NCBI GenBank assembly: GCA_034432555.1
Contig: DAOUBW010000013.1
Coordinates: forward strand, 314,875 to 378,874
DNA length: 64,000 bases
From: CP2-2F sp034432555
GTDB taxonomy: Bacteria; Chloroflexota; Anaerolineae; Aggregatilineales; UBA2796
Direction of reading: 5' to 3'
The notes beneath the pieces were generated by a model. The model searched no databases, was not told the DNA's origin, and saw only the letters and a program-made list of their open reading frames with translations. Shown here in pieces: positions 23,467-32,024 of the stretch; positions within the stretch are counted from its first letter, which is position 1, and the number at the start of each line of letters is the position of its first letter. The translations under genes were made by a program, and so were the position numbers.

Positions 23467-23480
23467 CCTCGTTTGCCGCA

Positions 23481-23512
23481 CTCAGGGCGCACGTTCGCGC
23501 CCTGAGCCTTTG
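23481..23512 (+). terminator. Terminator hairpin after the DnaB-like ATPase gene
   Basis: CTCAGGGCGC (23481-23490) pairs with GCGCCCTGAG (23497-23506), a perfect 10-base stem with a 6-base loop, followed by CCTTTG. It separates the ATPase gene from recJ. The U-tract is short. Confidence 0.5.
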
Positions 23513-23537
23513 CCGCACACGCTAAACCTGCTAGAAT
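23510..23537 (+). promoter_or_regulatory. recJ promoter candidate (possibly leaderless)
   Basis: TTGCCG (23510-23515), 16-base spacer, TAGAAT (23532-23537). A start six to seven bases downstream would fall on the recJ ATG at 23544, and no Shine-Dalgarno precedes that ATG. Confidence 0.35.
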
Positions 23538-23543
23538 TCAACC

Positions 23544-25247
23544 ATGTTGAAACCAAAACGGTGGCGCGTGCAGCCAACTCTCTCTCCCTTAGAACTGGCA
23601 GGCTTCGGCGATCTGCACCCGATCCTTGCTCAAGTCCTCTACCAACGCGGCTTCAGCGCCCCTGCTGAGGCTGCTGCCTTTCTGAACGGCGATCTAACTG
23701 CCCGCGATCCATTCAAGCTGCATGGCATGGCAAAGGCGGTTGCCCGCATTCGGTCTGCCATCAAGCGGCGTGAAAAAATCGTTGTCTACGGCGATTTTGA
23801 CGCGGACGGCGTGACCAGCACGACCTTGCTTGTCAGTGTGCTGCGTGCGCTCGGTGCCGATGTGCAGCCCTACATTCCGCACCGTGTAGATGAAGGCTAT
23901 GGCTTGAACGACGCTGCCCTGATCGGTTTGGTAAAGCGCGGCTTCAAACTGTGCATCACGGTGGATTGTGGCATCCGCTCTGTGCATGAGGTAGAGACTG
24001 CCAACGCCCACAAATTAGACATGATCATCACCGATCATCACTCAGTCGGTGCCGAAGTGCCGCCGGCGCTGGCAGTCATTAATCCCAAGCAGGCGGAATG
24101 CAAAAGTGGTGAGCCAATGTTAGCCGGTGTGGGCGTCACTTTCCGCTTGGCGCAGGCGCTTATGAAGGTTGCCCGCGATCAGGATAAGCGCGAGCTGCCG
24201 CTGCAAGACTCCGATCTGCTCGATCTGGTTGCGATTGGCACCGTTGCCGACCTTGTGCCGCTGAACCGCCCTGAAAACCGCGCCTTGGTCATGCGCGGCT
24301 TGGCAGAACTGCACCATGCCCGCCGACTGGGTGTGCGCGCCTTGATGAAAGCCGCCGGCATCGCCCCAGAGACCACAGACGCTATGAGCATCGGCTTTGG
24401 CATCGCGCCGCGCATTAACGCCGCCGGCAGGCTAGAGAGCGCCATGCAAGCCTATCACCTGCTGATGGCAGACGATGACGCTGAGGCTGCCGAACGTGCC
24501 GCCGAACTCAACCGTTTGAATACGCGCCGCCAAGACCTGACCCGCGAAATGCAAGATCACGCCCGCAAAGTTGCCGCGCTCGATGCCGATGTGCCGCTGA
24601 TCTTCGCCGCCGACTCTGCATTTGTGCAGGGCATTGTTGGCTTGGTGGCAGGCAGGCTCACCGAAGAATTCTACCGCCCGTCTATCATCTTACATCGCGG
24701 CAGGGAAGAAAGCCACGGATCCTGCCGCAGCATTCCAGAGTTTAACATCACGGAAGCGCTTGATCAGTGCGCTGATTTGCTCTTGCGGCATGGCGGACAC
24801 GCACAGGCAGCCGGCTTTGCCATTCATAACGATAACCTGCCCGCCTTCCACGAGCGCATTCTTGCCCTAGCCGCTGCGCACCTCAATGGGCGTGATTTGC
24901 AGCCAACGCTTGACATTGATGCTGAAGTGCGCCTGAGCCAAATCACCTTTGAGCTGTATGAAGCGCTGCAAACACTAGAGCCGTGCGGACACAGCTTTCC
25001 ACAGCCGATTTTGTGTGCGCGTGGCTTGCGAGTCGTTCAGAGCCGTGCCGTCGGGACAGATTCAGCACACCTCCAACTGCGCCTCTCGGATGGCTCGCAA
25101 AGCATCAAAGCAATCGCTTTCGGTTTCGGCAAATATGCCGCCGATCTGCCGCCTGTGTTGGATGCCGCCTTCCAAGTCAGCCTGAACGCGTGGAACGGCG
25201 AGCAGTTGCTTCAATTAACTATTAAAGATTTGCGACCATCAGGCTGA
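23544..25247 (+). CDS. recJ: Single-stranded-DNA exonuclease RecJ
   Basis: 567-residue 5'-3' ssDNA exonuclease for recombination and mismatch repair. DHH-family motifs are intact: VVYGDFDADGVTS (about residues 80-92), the DCGIRS motif, and TDHHSVG (about 160-166), which carry the manganese ligands. DHHA1 follows, with GHAQAAGF (about 420-427) and a C-terminal OB-fold. Length is normal for compact RecJ. No Shine-Dalgarno is visible before the ATG. The following HEXXH-protein gene begins immediately after the stop. Confidence 0.95.
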   Translation: MLKPKRWRVQPTLSPLELAGFGDLHPILAQVLYQRGFSAPAEAAAFLNGDLTARDPFKLHGMAKAVARIRSAIKRREKIVVYGDFDADGVTSTTLLVSVLRALGADVQPYIPHRVDEGYGLNDAALIGLVKRGFKLCITVDCGIRSVHEVETANAHKLDMIITDHHSVGAEVPPALAVINPKQAECKSGEPMLAGVGVTFRLAQALMKVARDQDKRELPLQDSDLLDLVAIGTVADLVPLNRPENRALVMRGLAELHHARRLGVRALMKAAGIAPETTDAMSIGFGIAPRINAAGRLESAMQAYHLLMADDDAEAAERAAELNRLNTRRQDLTREMQDHARKVAALDADVPLIFAADSAFVQGIVGLVAGRLTEEFYRPSIILHRGREESHGSCRSIPEFNITEALDQCADLLLRHGGHAQAAGFAIHNDNLPAFHERILALAAAHLNGRDLQPTLDIDAEVRLSQITFELYEALQTLEPCGHSFPQPILCARGLRVVQSRAVGTDSAHLQLRLSDGSQSIKAIAFGFGKYAADLPPVLDAAFQVSLNAWNGEQLLQLTIKDLRPSG

Positions 25248-25250
25248 GTG

Positions 25251-26552
25251 ATGCCACATTTACGCGCCTTCTTCGGCAAGCTATTCACGCGCTTTGCCCT
25301 GCTGTGCTTTGCGGCAGCCTTCGCTCTGATCGTGCCTGCCGATACGCCGCCTGCCAACACGCGCTATGATCGCGTGCTGGGCTACGCCAAAGACTCGCTC
25401 TATAACTATGTGGCATGGGAACTCGGCGCGATCTTTGCCAAGCTCGGGCAAACGCACGGCGACCCGACTGCCTTCTTGCCTGAGTCGGAACGCGCCGCCT
25501 TCGTGGTGGGCTATTTGGCGCGTGTGGCAGACCTCCAAACGCTCAACAGCGATTTGGAGCGCGCCTTAAGCAGCGGCGCGGATAACGTCACTGCCTTGAT
25601 CGAACGCCGCGACGCACTTAGCGCACAAATTGAGCGTGAAACGCCGCTGGCAGAGGCGATCATTGAATCACAGGTGGCTGCCGTGCTGCGTGATGAAGGC
25701 TTTGCCGTGCTTGGTGAGGTCTTTCCGCCTGTCTCGGCACGCTTTACAGCGTTGCCTGCACTGTTAGTCATCTCGCCACGCGATCAGATCGTCCGCGAGA
25801 TGACGATCAACCTCACCTACCTACCGCCAGATGCTGTGCGCGATCTTGAGGCGCGCTTAGAGGCTGATCTGAACCTCTCGGCGCTCATCACGCCGATTGG
25901 TGGGTTGGCACTTTTCCCAAGCATGGTCATCCAAACGTGGCACGCGCCGTTCTTGATTGAGACTGTGGCGCATGAATGGGCGCACCACTACTTGCTGTTC
26001 TTCCCGCTTGGCTGGGATTATGCAGGCACTTCCGAGACGTGGATCATCAATGAGACGACTGCCTCGCTCTTTGGCAAAGAAGTTGGCAGAAAGGTGATCG
26101 AGCGCTACTACAGCGCCTTTCCCCAAGTGCTGCGCTTGCTGCCGCCGCCTGATCCCGCGTTGAGCGCCGAACCGACGCCCGCGCCAGCCACCACACCTGA
26201 TCCAAGCACGCCCGCGCCGTTCAACGCCGCCGCTGTGTTGGATACCACGCGCCGCCGCGTAGACGCGCTGCTGGCAGAGGGCAAAATTGACGAGGCAGAG
26301 GCATACATGGAAGCGCAGCGCCGCCTGCTTGCCGAGAATGGCTATTTCTATCGGCGCATTAATCAGGCGTTTTTCGCCTTCTACGGCGGCTACCAATCAC
26401 CGAGTGGTGGTGGCGCAGGCGGCGCCGATCCAATCGGACCTTCAGTTGCCGCCTTGCGCCGTAACGCGCTCGATCTGCGCACTTGGCTAGAGCAGATGCG
26501 CCATATCACCACGCGGGAAAGGCTGCTTGCCGCACGCGCTGCGCTGCCCTAG
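25251..26552 (+). CDS. Secreted/membrane-anchored HEXXH protein, putative metallopeptidase
   Basis: 433-residue protein with an N-terminal hydrophobic segment (about 8-27, TRFALLCFAAAFALIVPA) acting as signal or anchor. A zinc-binding-like HEWAHH lies at about 242-247 (ETVAHEWAHHYLLFFPLG), with a later Glu in NETTASLFGKE as a possible third ligand. A Pro/Thr-rich spacer (PTPAPATTPDPSTPAP) leads to a helical tail and a Gly-rich loop. I cannot place it in a named peptidase family. GTG 25248 directly follows the recJ stop; ATG 25251 is taken as the start. It is probably co-transcribed with recJ, with no obvious functional link. Confidence 0.65.
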   Translation: MPHLRAFFGKLFTRFALLCFAAAFALIVPADTPPANTRYDRVLGYAKDSLYNYVAWELGAIFAKLGQTHGDPTAFLPESERAAFVVGYLARVADLQTLNSDLERALSSGADNVTALIERRDALSAQIERETPLAEAIIESQVAAVLRDEGFAVLGEVFPPVSARFTALPALLVISPRDQIVREMTINLTYLPPDAVRDLEARLEADLNLSALITPIGGLALFPSMVIQTWHAPFLIETVAHEWAHHYLLFFPLGWDYAGTSETWIINETTASLFGKEVGRKVIERYYSAFPQVLRLLPPPDPALSAEPTPAPATTPDPSTPAPFNAAAVLDTTRRRVDALLAEGKIDEAEAYMEAQRRLLAENGYFYRRINQAFFAFYGGYQSPSGGGAGGADPIGPSVAALRRNALDLRTWLEQMRHITTRERLLAARAALP

Positions 26553-26558
26553 CCAACC

Positions 26559-27407
26559 TCAGAGCAGCGCCAGCACACGCGCCGGCCCGCCTGAGCCTTT
26601 TTCCCAACGCGGCAGACCAACCACAACCGTTGCTTCTTGATCTTTGATGGCTGCCAGATTCGCCACGCCTTCGATGCCAAATCTGCCTCTGCCCAGCACG
26701 GCGTAATGCGCCTCAAAGGTGCTGGATGCGCCGACATCCAGGCTGAGCGTATCCACACCGACGCCGTGAATGTTGCGATTTTCGATCAGGAAAGTTGCCG
26801 CCTCTGCGCTGAAGCCGGGATAATGCTGAACGCCTTCAGCGTCCGCATTGCGGAAAGCGGTTGGATCGCTCCAGCGCGCATCCCAGCCCGAATACATAAA
26901 GACGATGGCGCCTTCGGGAATTTCGCCGTTAGCACTTTCCCACGCTTGCACATCCTCAAGATCGAGCGTCGCATCGGCAACCTGCGCCGCCTTTGCCGAG
27001 ATGTCGATCACAATTGCCGTGCCAACCAGCATCTCAATCGGATATTGATCAACCGTAGCGCCGTCGGCAACGAAATGCGCGGGAATATCCACATGCGTGC
27101 CGGCATGTTCGGTATACGTCCAACGTTGGATGTAGAAGCCGTCGTCCTCAACCGTCACAAAATCTTCGCGTGAGGGCTTCTCATCAGGCAGGTAGGTGGG
27201 AAGTGTTGTGCTGAACACATGCGAGAGATCAATCACCTGAGCCATGCTCTGTGCGCGGGCAACGCGGCTTGGCTTCAGCACAGCGGCTGCTATCGCGCCG
27301 AGTGCGCTTACGCCGCCCAATCGCAAGAAATTGCGCCGACTCAATTGCGGCAGCCCGTCACGCGCAACGCGCGCTCGAACCGTTTGCGCCACTTTGGGTG
27401 AACACAT
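26559..27407 (-). CDS. Tat-exported cyclase-family (kynurenine-formamidase-like) hydrolase
   Basis: 282-residue metal-dependent hydrolase of the cyclase/KynB family, with the signature HAGTHVDIPAHF (about 105-116) and the later GVGVDTLSLD. A twin-arginine signal is visible near residues 24-32 (SRRNFLRLGG) followed by a hydrophobic stretch and a signal cleavage-like AQS, so export by Tat is predicted. ATG 27431 is in frame, but ATG 27407 has aaaggaag at seven bases and is preferred. KynB-like enzymes hydrolyse formylkynurenine, but this exported relative need not. The gene converges on the HEXXH gene and is divergent from the epimerase. Confidence 0.8.
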   Translation of the reverse strand: MCSPKVAQTVRARVARDGLPQLSRRNFLRLGGVSALGAIAAAVLKPSRVARAQSMAQVIDLSHVFSTTLPTYLPDEKPSREDFVTVEDDGFYIQRWTYTEHAGTHVDIPAHFVADGATVDQYPIEMLVGTAIVIDISAKAAQVADATLDLEDVQAWESANGEIPEGAIVFMYSGWDARWSDPTAFRNADAEGVQHYPGFSAEAATFLIENRNIHGVGVDTLSLDVGASSTFEAHYAVLGRGRFGIEGVANLAAIKDQEATVVVGLPRWEKGSGGPARVLALL

Positions 27408-27646
27408 AGCAGAACTTCCTTTCTCAGACAATCAACCGATGCACTGCAGCAAGGTCAGGGCAATTCATTATGAGACTATGTTTCATTATTGGTTATAACC
27501 TTGCTTATGTGCCACTATAAGGCGTATTGCGGGTTGCGGTCTACTGTTAAGTTGCCAAAAGGCGGTAACGATACTTTACCAATCGCCTGCCTACACGCAG
27601 AGTTTGTTACAATAAAGCGCATGTTGTGAAAGGCAAAATAACGTAT

Positions 27647-28711
27647 ATGACCAAACGTACTCTCCTTGTCACAGGCTCTAGCGGTTTGATCGGCTCAGAA
27701 GTCGTCACTTACTTCGACTCACTCGGCTGGACAGTGCATGGCATGGATAACAACATGCGCGCCGATTTTTTCGGTGCCGGCGGCGATACACGCTGGAATC
27801 AGCAGCGGCTGATCAGCACTTGCCGCGCTTTTACGCACCACGAGGTAGATATTCGAGATCGGCGCGCTGTGCTGGAGGCAATCGCCGCGCTGCGCCCTGA
27901 TTTGCTCGTACACGCCGCCGCGCAGCCATCGCACGATCTGGCTGCCAGCCGTCCCTTCGATGATTTCGACGTGAACGCTGTTGGCACGCTCAACTTGCTA
28001 GAGGCAGTTCGCCAGCATTCGCCCGAAACGGTCTTTATCTACCTGTCTACCAACAAGGTCTATGGTGACGCGCCCAACGAACTGCCTTTGGTCGAGCTGG
28101 AGACACGCTGGGACTACGCCCGTCCGGAAGATTACAACGGCATTCGTGAGGACATGCGGATTGATCAGTCAAAGCATTCCATCTTTGGCGCCTCGAAGGT
28201 GGCTGCTGATGTGATGGTGCAGGAATATGGGCGTTATTTCGGCATCCGCACCTGCTGCCTGCGTGGTGGCTGCCTCACCGGCCCCAATCATTCCGGTGTG
28301 GAGCTGCACGGCTTCCTCAGCTATCTGATCAAAGTCAACGTGACGGGCGGGCTGTATCGCATTTACGGCTATAAGGGCAAGCAAGTGCGCGATAACATCC
28401 ACAGCTACGATGTGGCACGCTTTATCGAGGCGTTCTATGAGGCACCGCGTGTGGCAGAGGTCTATAACCTTGGCGGCGGGCGCGCTAACACGACCTCGAT
28501 CCTAGAGGCGTTCAAGCACATTGAGGCGCTCAGCGGCAAGCCGATGCGCTATGAATATGTCGATCAGGCACGCGCCGGCGATCATATCTGCTATATCTCC
28601 GACCTTGCCAAGATGCGCGAACACTATCCAGGTTGGGATATTACCAAGACGCTGGACATAGTTTTCGAGGAAATCTACCAGGCATGGCAAAGCCGTGTGA
28701 CGCAAGCCTAG
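27647..28711 (+). CDS. NAD-dependent sugar-nucleotide epimerase (CDP-paratose 2-epimerase-like)
   Basis: 354-residue extended short-chain dehydrogenase. The NAD motif is TGSSGLIGS (residues 9-17), and catalytic Ser and YxxxK residues lie in LSTNKVYGD and related positions. GYKGKQVRDNIHSYDV near residue 245 strongly resembles CDP-paratose/CDP-tyvelose 2-epimerases. Such enzymes make sugars for surface polysaccharide. The expected tyvelose operon partners are absent here, so the exact sugar is uncertain. A GTG at 27626 is in frame; ATG 27647 gives the standard start on the Rossmann strand. A TACAAT box at 27608-27613 is a possible -10. Confidence 0.82.
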   Translation: MTKRTLLVTGSSGLIGSEVVTYFDSLGWTVHGMDNNMRADFFGAGGDTRWNQQRLISTCRAFTHHEVDIRDRRAVLEAIAALRPDLLVHAAAQPSHDLAASRPFDDFDVNAVGTLNLLEAVRQHSPETVFIYLSTNKVYGDAPNELPLVELETRWDYARPEDYNGIREDMRIDQSKHSIFGASKVAADVMVQEYGRYFGIRTCCLRGGCLTGPNHSGVELHGFLSYLIKVNVTGGLYRIYGYKGKQVRDNIHSYDVARFIEAFYEAPRVAEVYNLGGGRANTTSILEAFKHIEALSGKPMRYEYVDQARAGDHICYISDLAKMREHYPGWDITKTLDIVFEEIYQAWQSRVTQA

Positions 28712-28900
28712 CGCCGTTAGTCAGGTTGGGCTGCTATCTGCTGCGGCGCGGCAAGTGAGGCGAACGCCCGCTGATCGAGCAGCGCTGTGGCAGCCATGCA
28801 CACAATTTCGGCAGCACATGCCCTTGATCCTCACTACGCCTAGTCCGCGCCGTTCGGTGAAGATTAAAAGATGGCTAGAATCTTTCAGGTTGGCAGTGTA

Positions 28901-28930
28901 TTGCAGCAATTCTCATTCCTGACTTATAAT
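28901..28930 (+). promoter_or_regulatory. Promoter for the LysM gene
   Basis: TTGCAG (28901-28906), 18-base spacer, perfect TATAAT (28925-28930). The start near 28937 leaves a leader of about 30 bases with aggagag before ATG 28967. Confidence 0.55.
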
Positions 28931-28966
28931 CGTGGACAGATTAGCCTTACGACAGGAGAGTGGACA

Positions 28967-29638
28967 ATGCGAGCCTTGCGCCGTGCCTATCTTTTTTTCG
29001 TGGTTATCCTGCTGTGTGCGGTTGCCCTTGCCGCTTTGCCCACGGCGCCTGCCCAAGCTCAAGGCGGCAGAACGTATGTGGTGCAGCCGGGCGATACGCT
29101 CTTTAGCATTGCGTCGCGCTTTGGCGTTGGCGTCAGCGAACTCGCCACCATTAACGGTTTTTATGATGTGAACCGTGTTTTCGTTGGGCAAGTCTTGGTG
29201 CTGCCGGCTGGCGCTGCACAGCCACAACAGCCCGTCGTGCCAGTCGTGCGCCCTGTGGTACAGCCTGTTTACCCACCCGGCACCACCGTCACCACCGTGA
29301 CGACTTTCACCGCCTACACCGTGCGGCGCGGGGATACGCTGGCGGGCATCGCTGCCAATTTCAACACGACCATTGCTGCCATTATGGGTGCCAATGGCAT
29401 TAGCAATCCTAACCTGATCTACGTCGGGCAGCGCTTGAACGTCCCGCGTACGCGCACCACGATTGTGCCAGCGCCGCGCACTAATGTGCCACGCGGACGT
29501 ACCTATGTGGTGCAGCCAGGCGATAATTTATTCCTGATTGCAGCGCGTTTTCATCGGAATGTGTATGATATTGCCCGTGTGAATGGCATCCTGAACTTGA
29601 ACCATATCTTTGTTGGGCAGGTTTTGGTCATTCCCTAG
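28967..29638 (+). CDS. Secreted protein with three LysM domains
   Basis: 223-residue protein with a signal peptide (residues 1-33; hydrophobic core YLFFVVILLCAVALAAL, AQA before cleavage). Three LysM repeats of about 44 residues follow, each starting YVVQPGDTL, YTVRRGDTL or YVVQPGDNL and ending in IFVGQVLVIP-type strands. Pro-rich linkers separate them. LysM domains bind N-acetylglucosamine in peptidoglycan or related glycans, so it is expected on the cell surface. There is no enzymatic domain. The longer open frame from 28871 is rejected because aggagag sits six bases before ATG 28967. Confidence 0.9.
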   Translation: MRALRRAYLFFVVILLCAVALAALPTAPAQAQGGRTYVVQPGDTLFSIASRFGVGVSELATINGFYDVNRVFVGQVLVLPAGAAQPQQPVVPVVRPVVQPVYPPGTTVTTVTTFTAYTVRRGDTLAGIAANFNTTIAAIMGANGISNPNLIYVGQRLNVPRTRTTIVPAPRTNVPRGRTYVVQPGDNLFLIAARFHRNVYDIARVNGILNLNHIFVGQVLVIP

Positions 29639-29670
29639 TCCACTGAGCGTCGAGAGGTAACAGGGCGTTG

Positions 29671-30450
29671 ATGGCACGTGATTCTGTTGATCGACTCTAT
29701 TCAGAACTGCCGTTGGTATTAGGGCATCGTGGGGCTAGCTTTGATGCGCCCGAAAATACATTAGCAGCTTTTCTGCAGGCGCGCCAACAAGGCGCCGACG
29801 GTGTTGAGCTAGATACGATGCTCACCCGTGATGGTGTGCCTGTTGTTATCCATGATTTCACCTTAGATAAAACGACCAACGGCAGCGGCTTGGTCAAAGA
29901 TCACGACTTGCGCGCTATCAAGACCCTTGATGCCGGCAGCCACTATGATTTCCAGTTCCGCGATGAGCGTGTGCCAACCCTTGATGAAGCCTTTGAAGCG
30001 CTCGGCACAGAGATGATCATCAATGTGGAGCTAAAAACGGTGGCGTGGCGCTCGGATGGGCTTGAACTGGCTGTGCTGAACGTCATCCGCCGCCACAATG
30101 CCGCCAACCGCGTGATCATCTCGTCCTTCAATCCGTTTGCCCTGCGCCGTTTCCGTGCGCTGGCGCCACATATTCCGCTTGGCTACCTCTACGCGCCCAA
30201 CGAGCCGATCTATCTACGGTTTGGCTGGTTCCTGATCGGCTTCCCACATGAAGCACGCCATCCCCATCACAGCCTGATTGATGCGCGCTTTATGGCGTGG
30301 GCAAAGGCGGGGCAGTTCCGCGTCCACACATGGACGGTGGATGATCCCTACCGTATTCGCCAACTACGCGATCTTGGTGTGGATGCTATCATCACCAACC
30401 GCCCAAATGTTGCCTTAGAGTCACTCGGTAGGCGTGTGCGCGCTCGCTAA
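29671..30450 (+). CDS. Glycerophosphodiester phosphodiesterase
   Basis: 259-residue GDPD of the TIM-barrel family (GlpQ/UgpQ type), hydrolysing glycerophosphodiesters to glycerol-3-phosphate and an alcohol. Conserved residues appear as GHRGASFDAPENTLAAF (about 18-34), VELDTMLTRDGVPVVIHD (metal and acid/base His) and INVELK. No signal peptide is seen, so it is probably cytoplasmic like UgpQ. A TTG lies directly before the chosen ATG. The gene follows the LysM gene by 32 bases on the same strand. Confidence 0.93.
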   Translation: MARDSVDRLYSELPLVLGHRGASFDAPENTLAAFLQARQQGADGVELDTMLTRDGVPVVIHDFTLDKTTNGSGLVKDHDLRAIKTLDAGSHYDFQFRDERVPTLDEAFEALGTEMIINVELKTVAWRSDGLELAVLNVIRRHNAANRVIISSFNPFALRRFRALAPHIPLGYLYAPNEPIYLRFGWFLIGFPHEARHPHHSLIDARFMAWAKAGQFRVHTWTVDDPYRIRQLRDLGVDAIITNRPNVALESLGRRVRAR

Positions 30451-30488
30451 GTTGCGTAAAGCCCCCGCCGTCGTTAAACTGGCACGCT

Positions 30489-31793
30489 ATGCTTACCAAA
30501 CGTGCTAGGATAATCTTAATCATGGGTGCGCTTGCCATATTCGCAGGGAGCGCTGCCCTTGCCGTTGATCTCGCTATGCGGGGCGCCGTATGGCACTATC
30601 TGTACAGCGTCACGGGCGAACAGACGCCCTTCTCACAGCTTTATGCTTTCCTCGATTATTTGGGCAACCTTTCGCGGCGGATGCCCAACACTGCCGATCA
30701 TTTGCCCATTGCCTATATCGTCGAAAATCCGCTGGGTGTGAACAGCTTCTTAGAGCTGGAGCCAGAACTTGCCAAGCGTGAGCGCCAAATGCAGATGATC
30801 GCAGCGGCGGGCATGGGTTGGGTGCGCCAAAAATTCACCTGGCAGGATATTGAGATACGCGGGCGCGGCAACTTTATTGATGACCGTAATGATCTGGATG
30901 GCGACGGCATCCCCGATCCGATAGATGCTTGGGAAAAGTACGATACGATTGTAGACTTGGCAGACCAGTACGGCGTGCAGATTTTGGCGCGGCTTGGCAC
31001 GCCGCCCGCTTGGAGCCAGCCTGAAGGTCTGCAAGGCACCTTCGCACCGCCCACCGATCTACAGGACTTTGTGAATTACGCCATTGCAGTGGCGGAGCGC
31101 TACAAAGGGCGCGTGACGCATTTCCAAATCTGGAATGAGCCGAATCTCGCCATCGAATGGGGCAATCAGCCTGTTGACCCTGAGCGCTACACCGAGCTGC
31201 TCTGCCGCACCTACCGCGCACTGAAGGCAGTTGATCCACAAATCATCGTGGTGAGCGGCGCCTTAGCACCAACTATTGACCTTAGCGGCTACAACCTGAG
31301 CAGTTTTGTCTTTTTAGAGCGCATGTATGCCGCCGGCGCCAAAGATTGCTTCGATGTGCTTGGCGCGCAAGGCTATGGCTTATTTTCAGGACCGACCGAC
31401 CAGCGCTTGCGGATCACGACGATCAATTTTGCCCATGTGGTCTGGCTGCGCGATATGCTGGTGGCACATGATGACGCCGCCAAGCCAATCTGGGTGGGCG
31501 AGATGGCGTGGAATCCCGTCCCTGATGATCCCAACATCCAGGATCGGCTGACCTATGGGCAGGTTAGTGAGGCTCAGGCAGCACAGTACGCTGTAGATGC
31601 CTACGAACGGGCGCGCACGGAGTGGCGCTGGCTGGGCGTAATGGCATATTGGTTCTTCAAGCGCCCTGATGAGAGCGAGATCAACCAGAGTTGGTACTAT
31701 TTCCGCATGGTTGATCCTGATTTTACGCCGCGCCCTGTCTATTTCGCCATTCAGGACTACGCCAAAGCGCGTTTTGGCAGCCCATCAGACTGA
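30489..31793 (+). CDS. Membrane-anchored glycoside hydrolase, (beta/alpha)8-type
   Basis: 434-residue protein with an N-terminal hydrophobic anchor (about 7-27). The TIM-barrel hydrolase domain has the acid/base motif HFQIWNEPNL (about 216-225), typical of clan GH-A families such as GH5 and GH39. The candidate nucleophile Glu is in PIWVGEMAWNP (about 335-345). The segment FIDDRNDLDGDGIPDPID contains a calcium-binding-like Asp loop. I cannot assign the glycan. It lies 38 bases after the phosphodiesterase gene. Family and activity are inferred. Confidence 0.75.
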   Translation: MLTKRARIILIMGALAIFAGSAALAVDLAMRGAVWHYLYSVTGEQTPFSQLYAFLDYLGNLSRRMPNTADHLPIAYIVENPLGVNSFLELEPELAKRERQMQMIAAAGMGWVRQKFTWQDIEIRGRGNFIDDRNDLDGDGIPDPIDAWEKYDTIVDLADQYGVQILARLGTPPAWSQPEGLQGTFAPPTDLQDFVNYAIAVAERYKGRVTHFQIWNEPNLAIEWGNQPVDPERYTELLCRTYRALKAVDPQIIVVSGALAPTIDLSGYNLSSFVFLERMYAAGAKDCFDVLGAQGYGLFSGPTDQRLRITTINFAHVVWLRDMLVAHDDAAKPIWVGEMAWNPVPDDPNIQDRLTYGQVSEAQAAQYAVDAYERARTEWRWLGVMAYWFFKRPDESEINQSWYYFRMVDPDFTPRPVYFAIQDYAKARFGSPSD

Positions 31794-31859
31794 TCCTCGC
31801 ACGCGCATCCGCCACGCCTACCAGAAATCGTAGGATGGCACAAAGCACCTCGATGTGGC

Positions 31860-31889
31860 TTGCCGCGTTGTAAAGACGCGCTGTATACT
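31860..31889 (+). promoter_or_regulatory. Promoter candidate for the small ORF and rsmI
   Basis: TTGCCG (31860-31865), 18-base spacer, TATACT (31884-31889), 22 bases before the ATG at 31912. Confidence 0.4.
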
Positions 31890-31911
31890 TATCCCAAAAG
31901 GAGCGCTTGTC

Positions 31912-32016
31912 ATGCCAACTCTAACCCCTGCTCTAATCGAAAAGCGGAACGCCCTCGCTGTCGGTCAGGGCATCAGCCTAGAGGCAGCGCTGTGGCAGTG
32001 GCTGGCAAGGCACTAA
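31912..32016 (+). CDS. Putative 34-aa small protein upstream of rsmI
   Basis: A 34-codon frame (MPTLTPALIEKRN...) starts with ATG 31912 behind aaaaggag at eight bases, the best Shine-Dalgarno in the area. It ends at TAA 32014-32016, eight bases before the rsmI ATG at 32025, which itself has only a distant aagg. The predicted peptide is a short helix with Trp residues (WQWLARH). It may be a real small protein or a leader coupled to rsmI. I recognise no homologue. Confidence 0.4.
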   Translation: MPTLTPALIEKRNALAVGQGISLEAALWQWLARH

Positions 32017-32024
32017 ACGCGCCC

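Noticed and set aside
27491..27500. Palindrome GGTTATAACC between the cyclase and epimerase genes
   Set aside because: A 10-base self-complementary AT-rich site of this kind is expected by chance in an AT-rich gap, and no promoter is placed around it.
28712..28900. Possible small gene or RNA between the epimerase and LysM genes
   Set aside because: No frame with a ribosome site and no stable hairpin with a U-run; only the promoter at 28901-28930 is supported.
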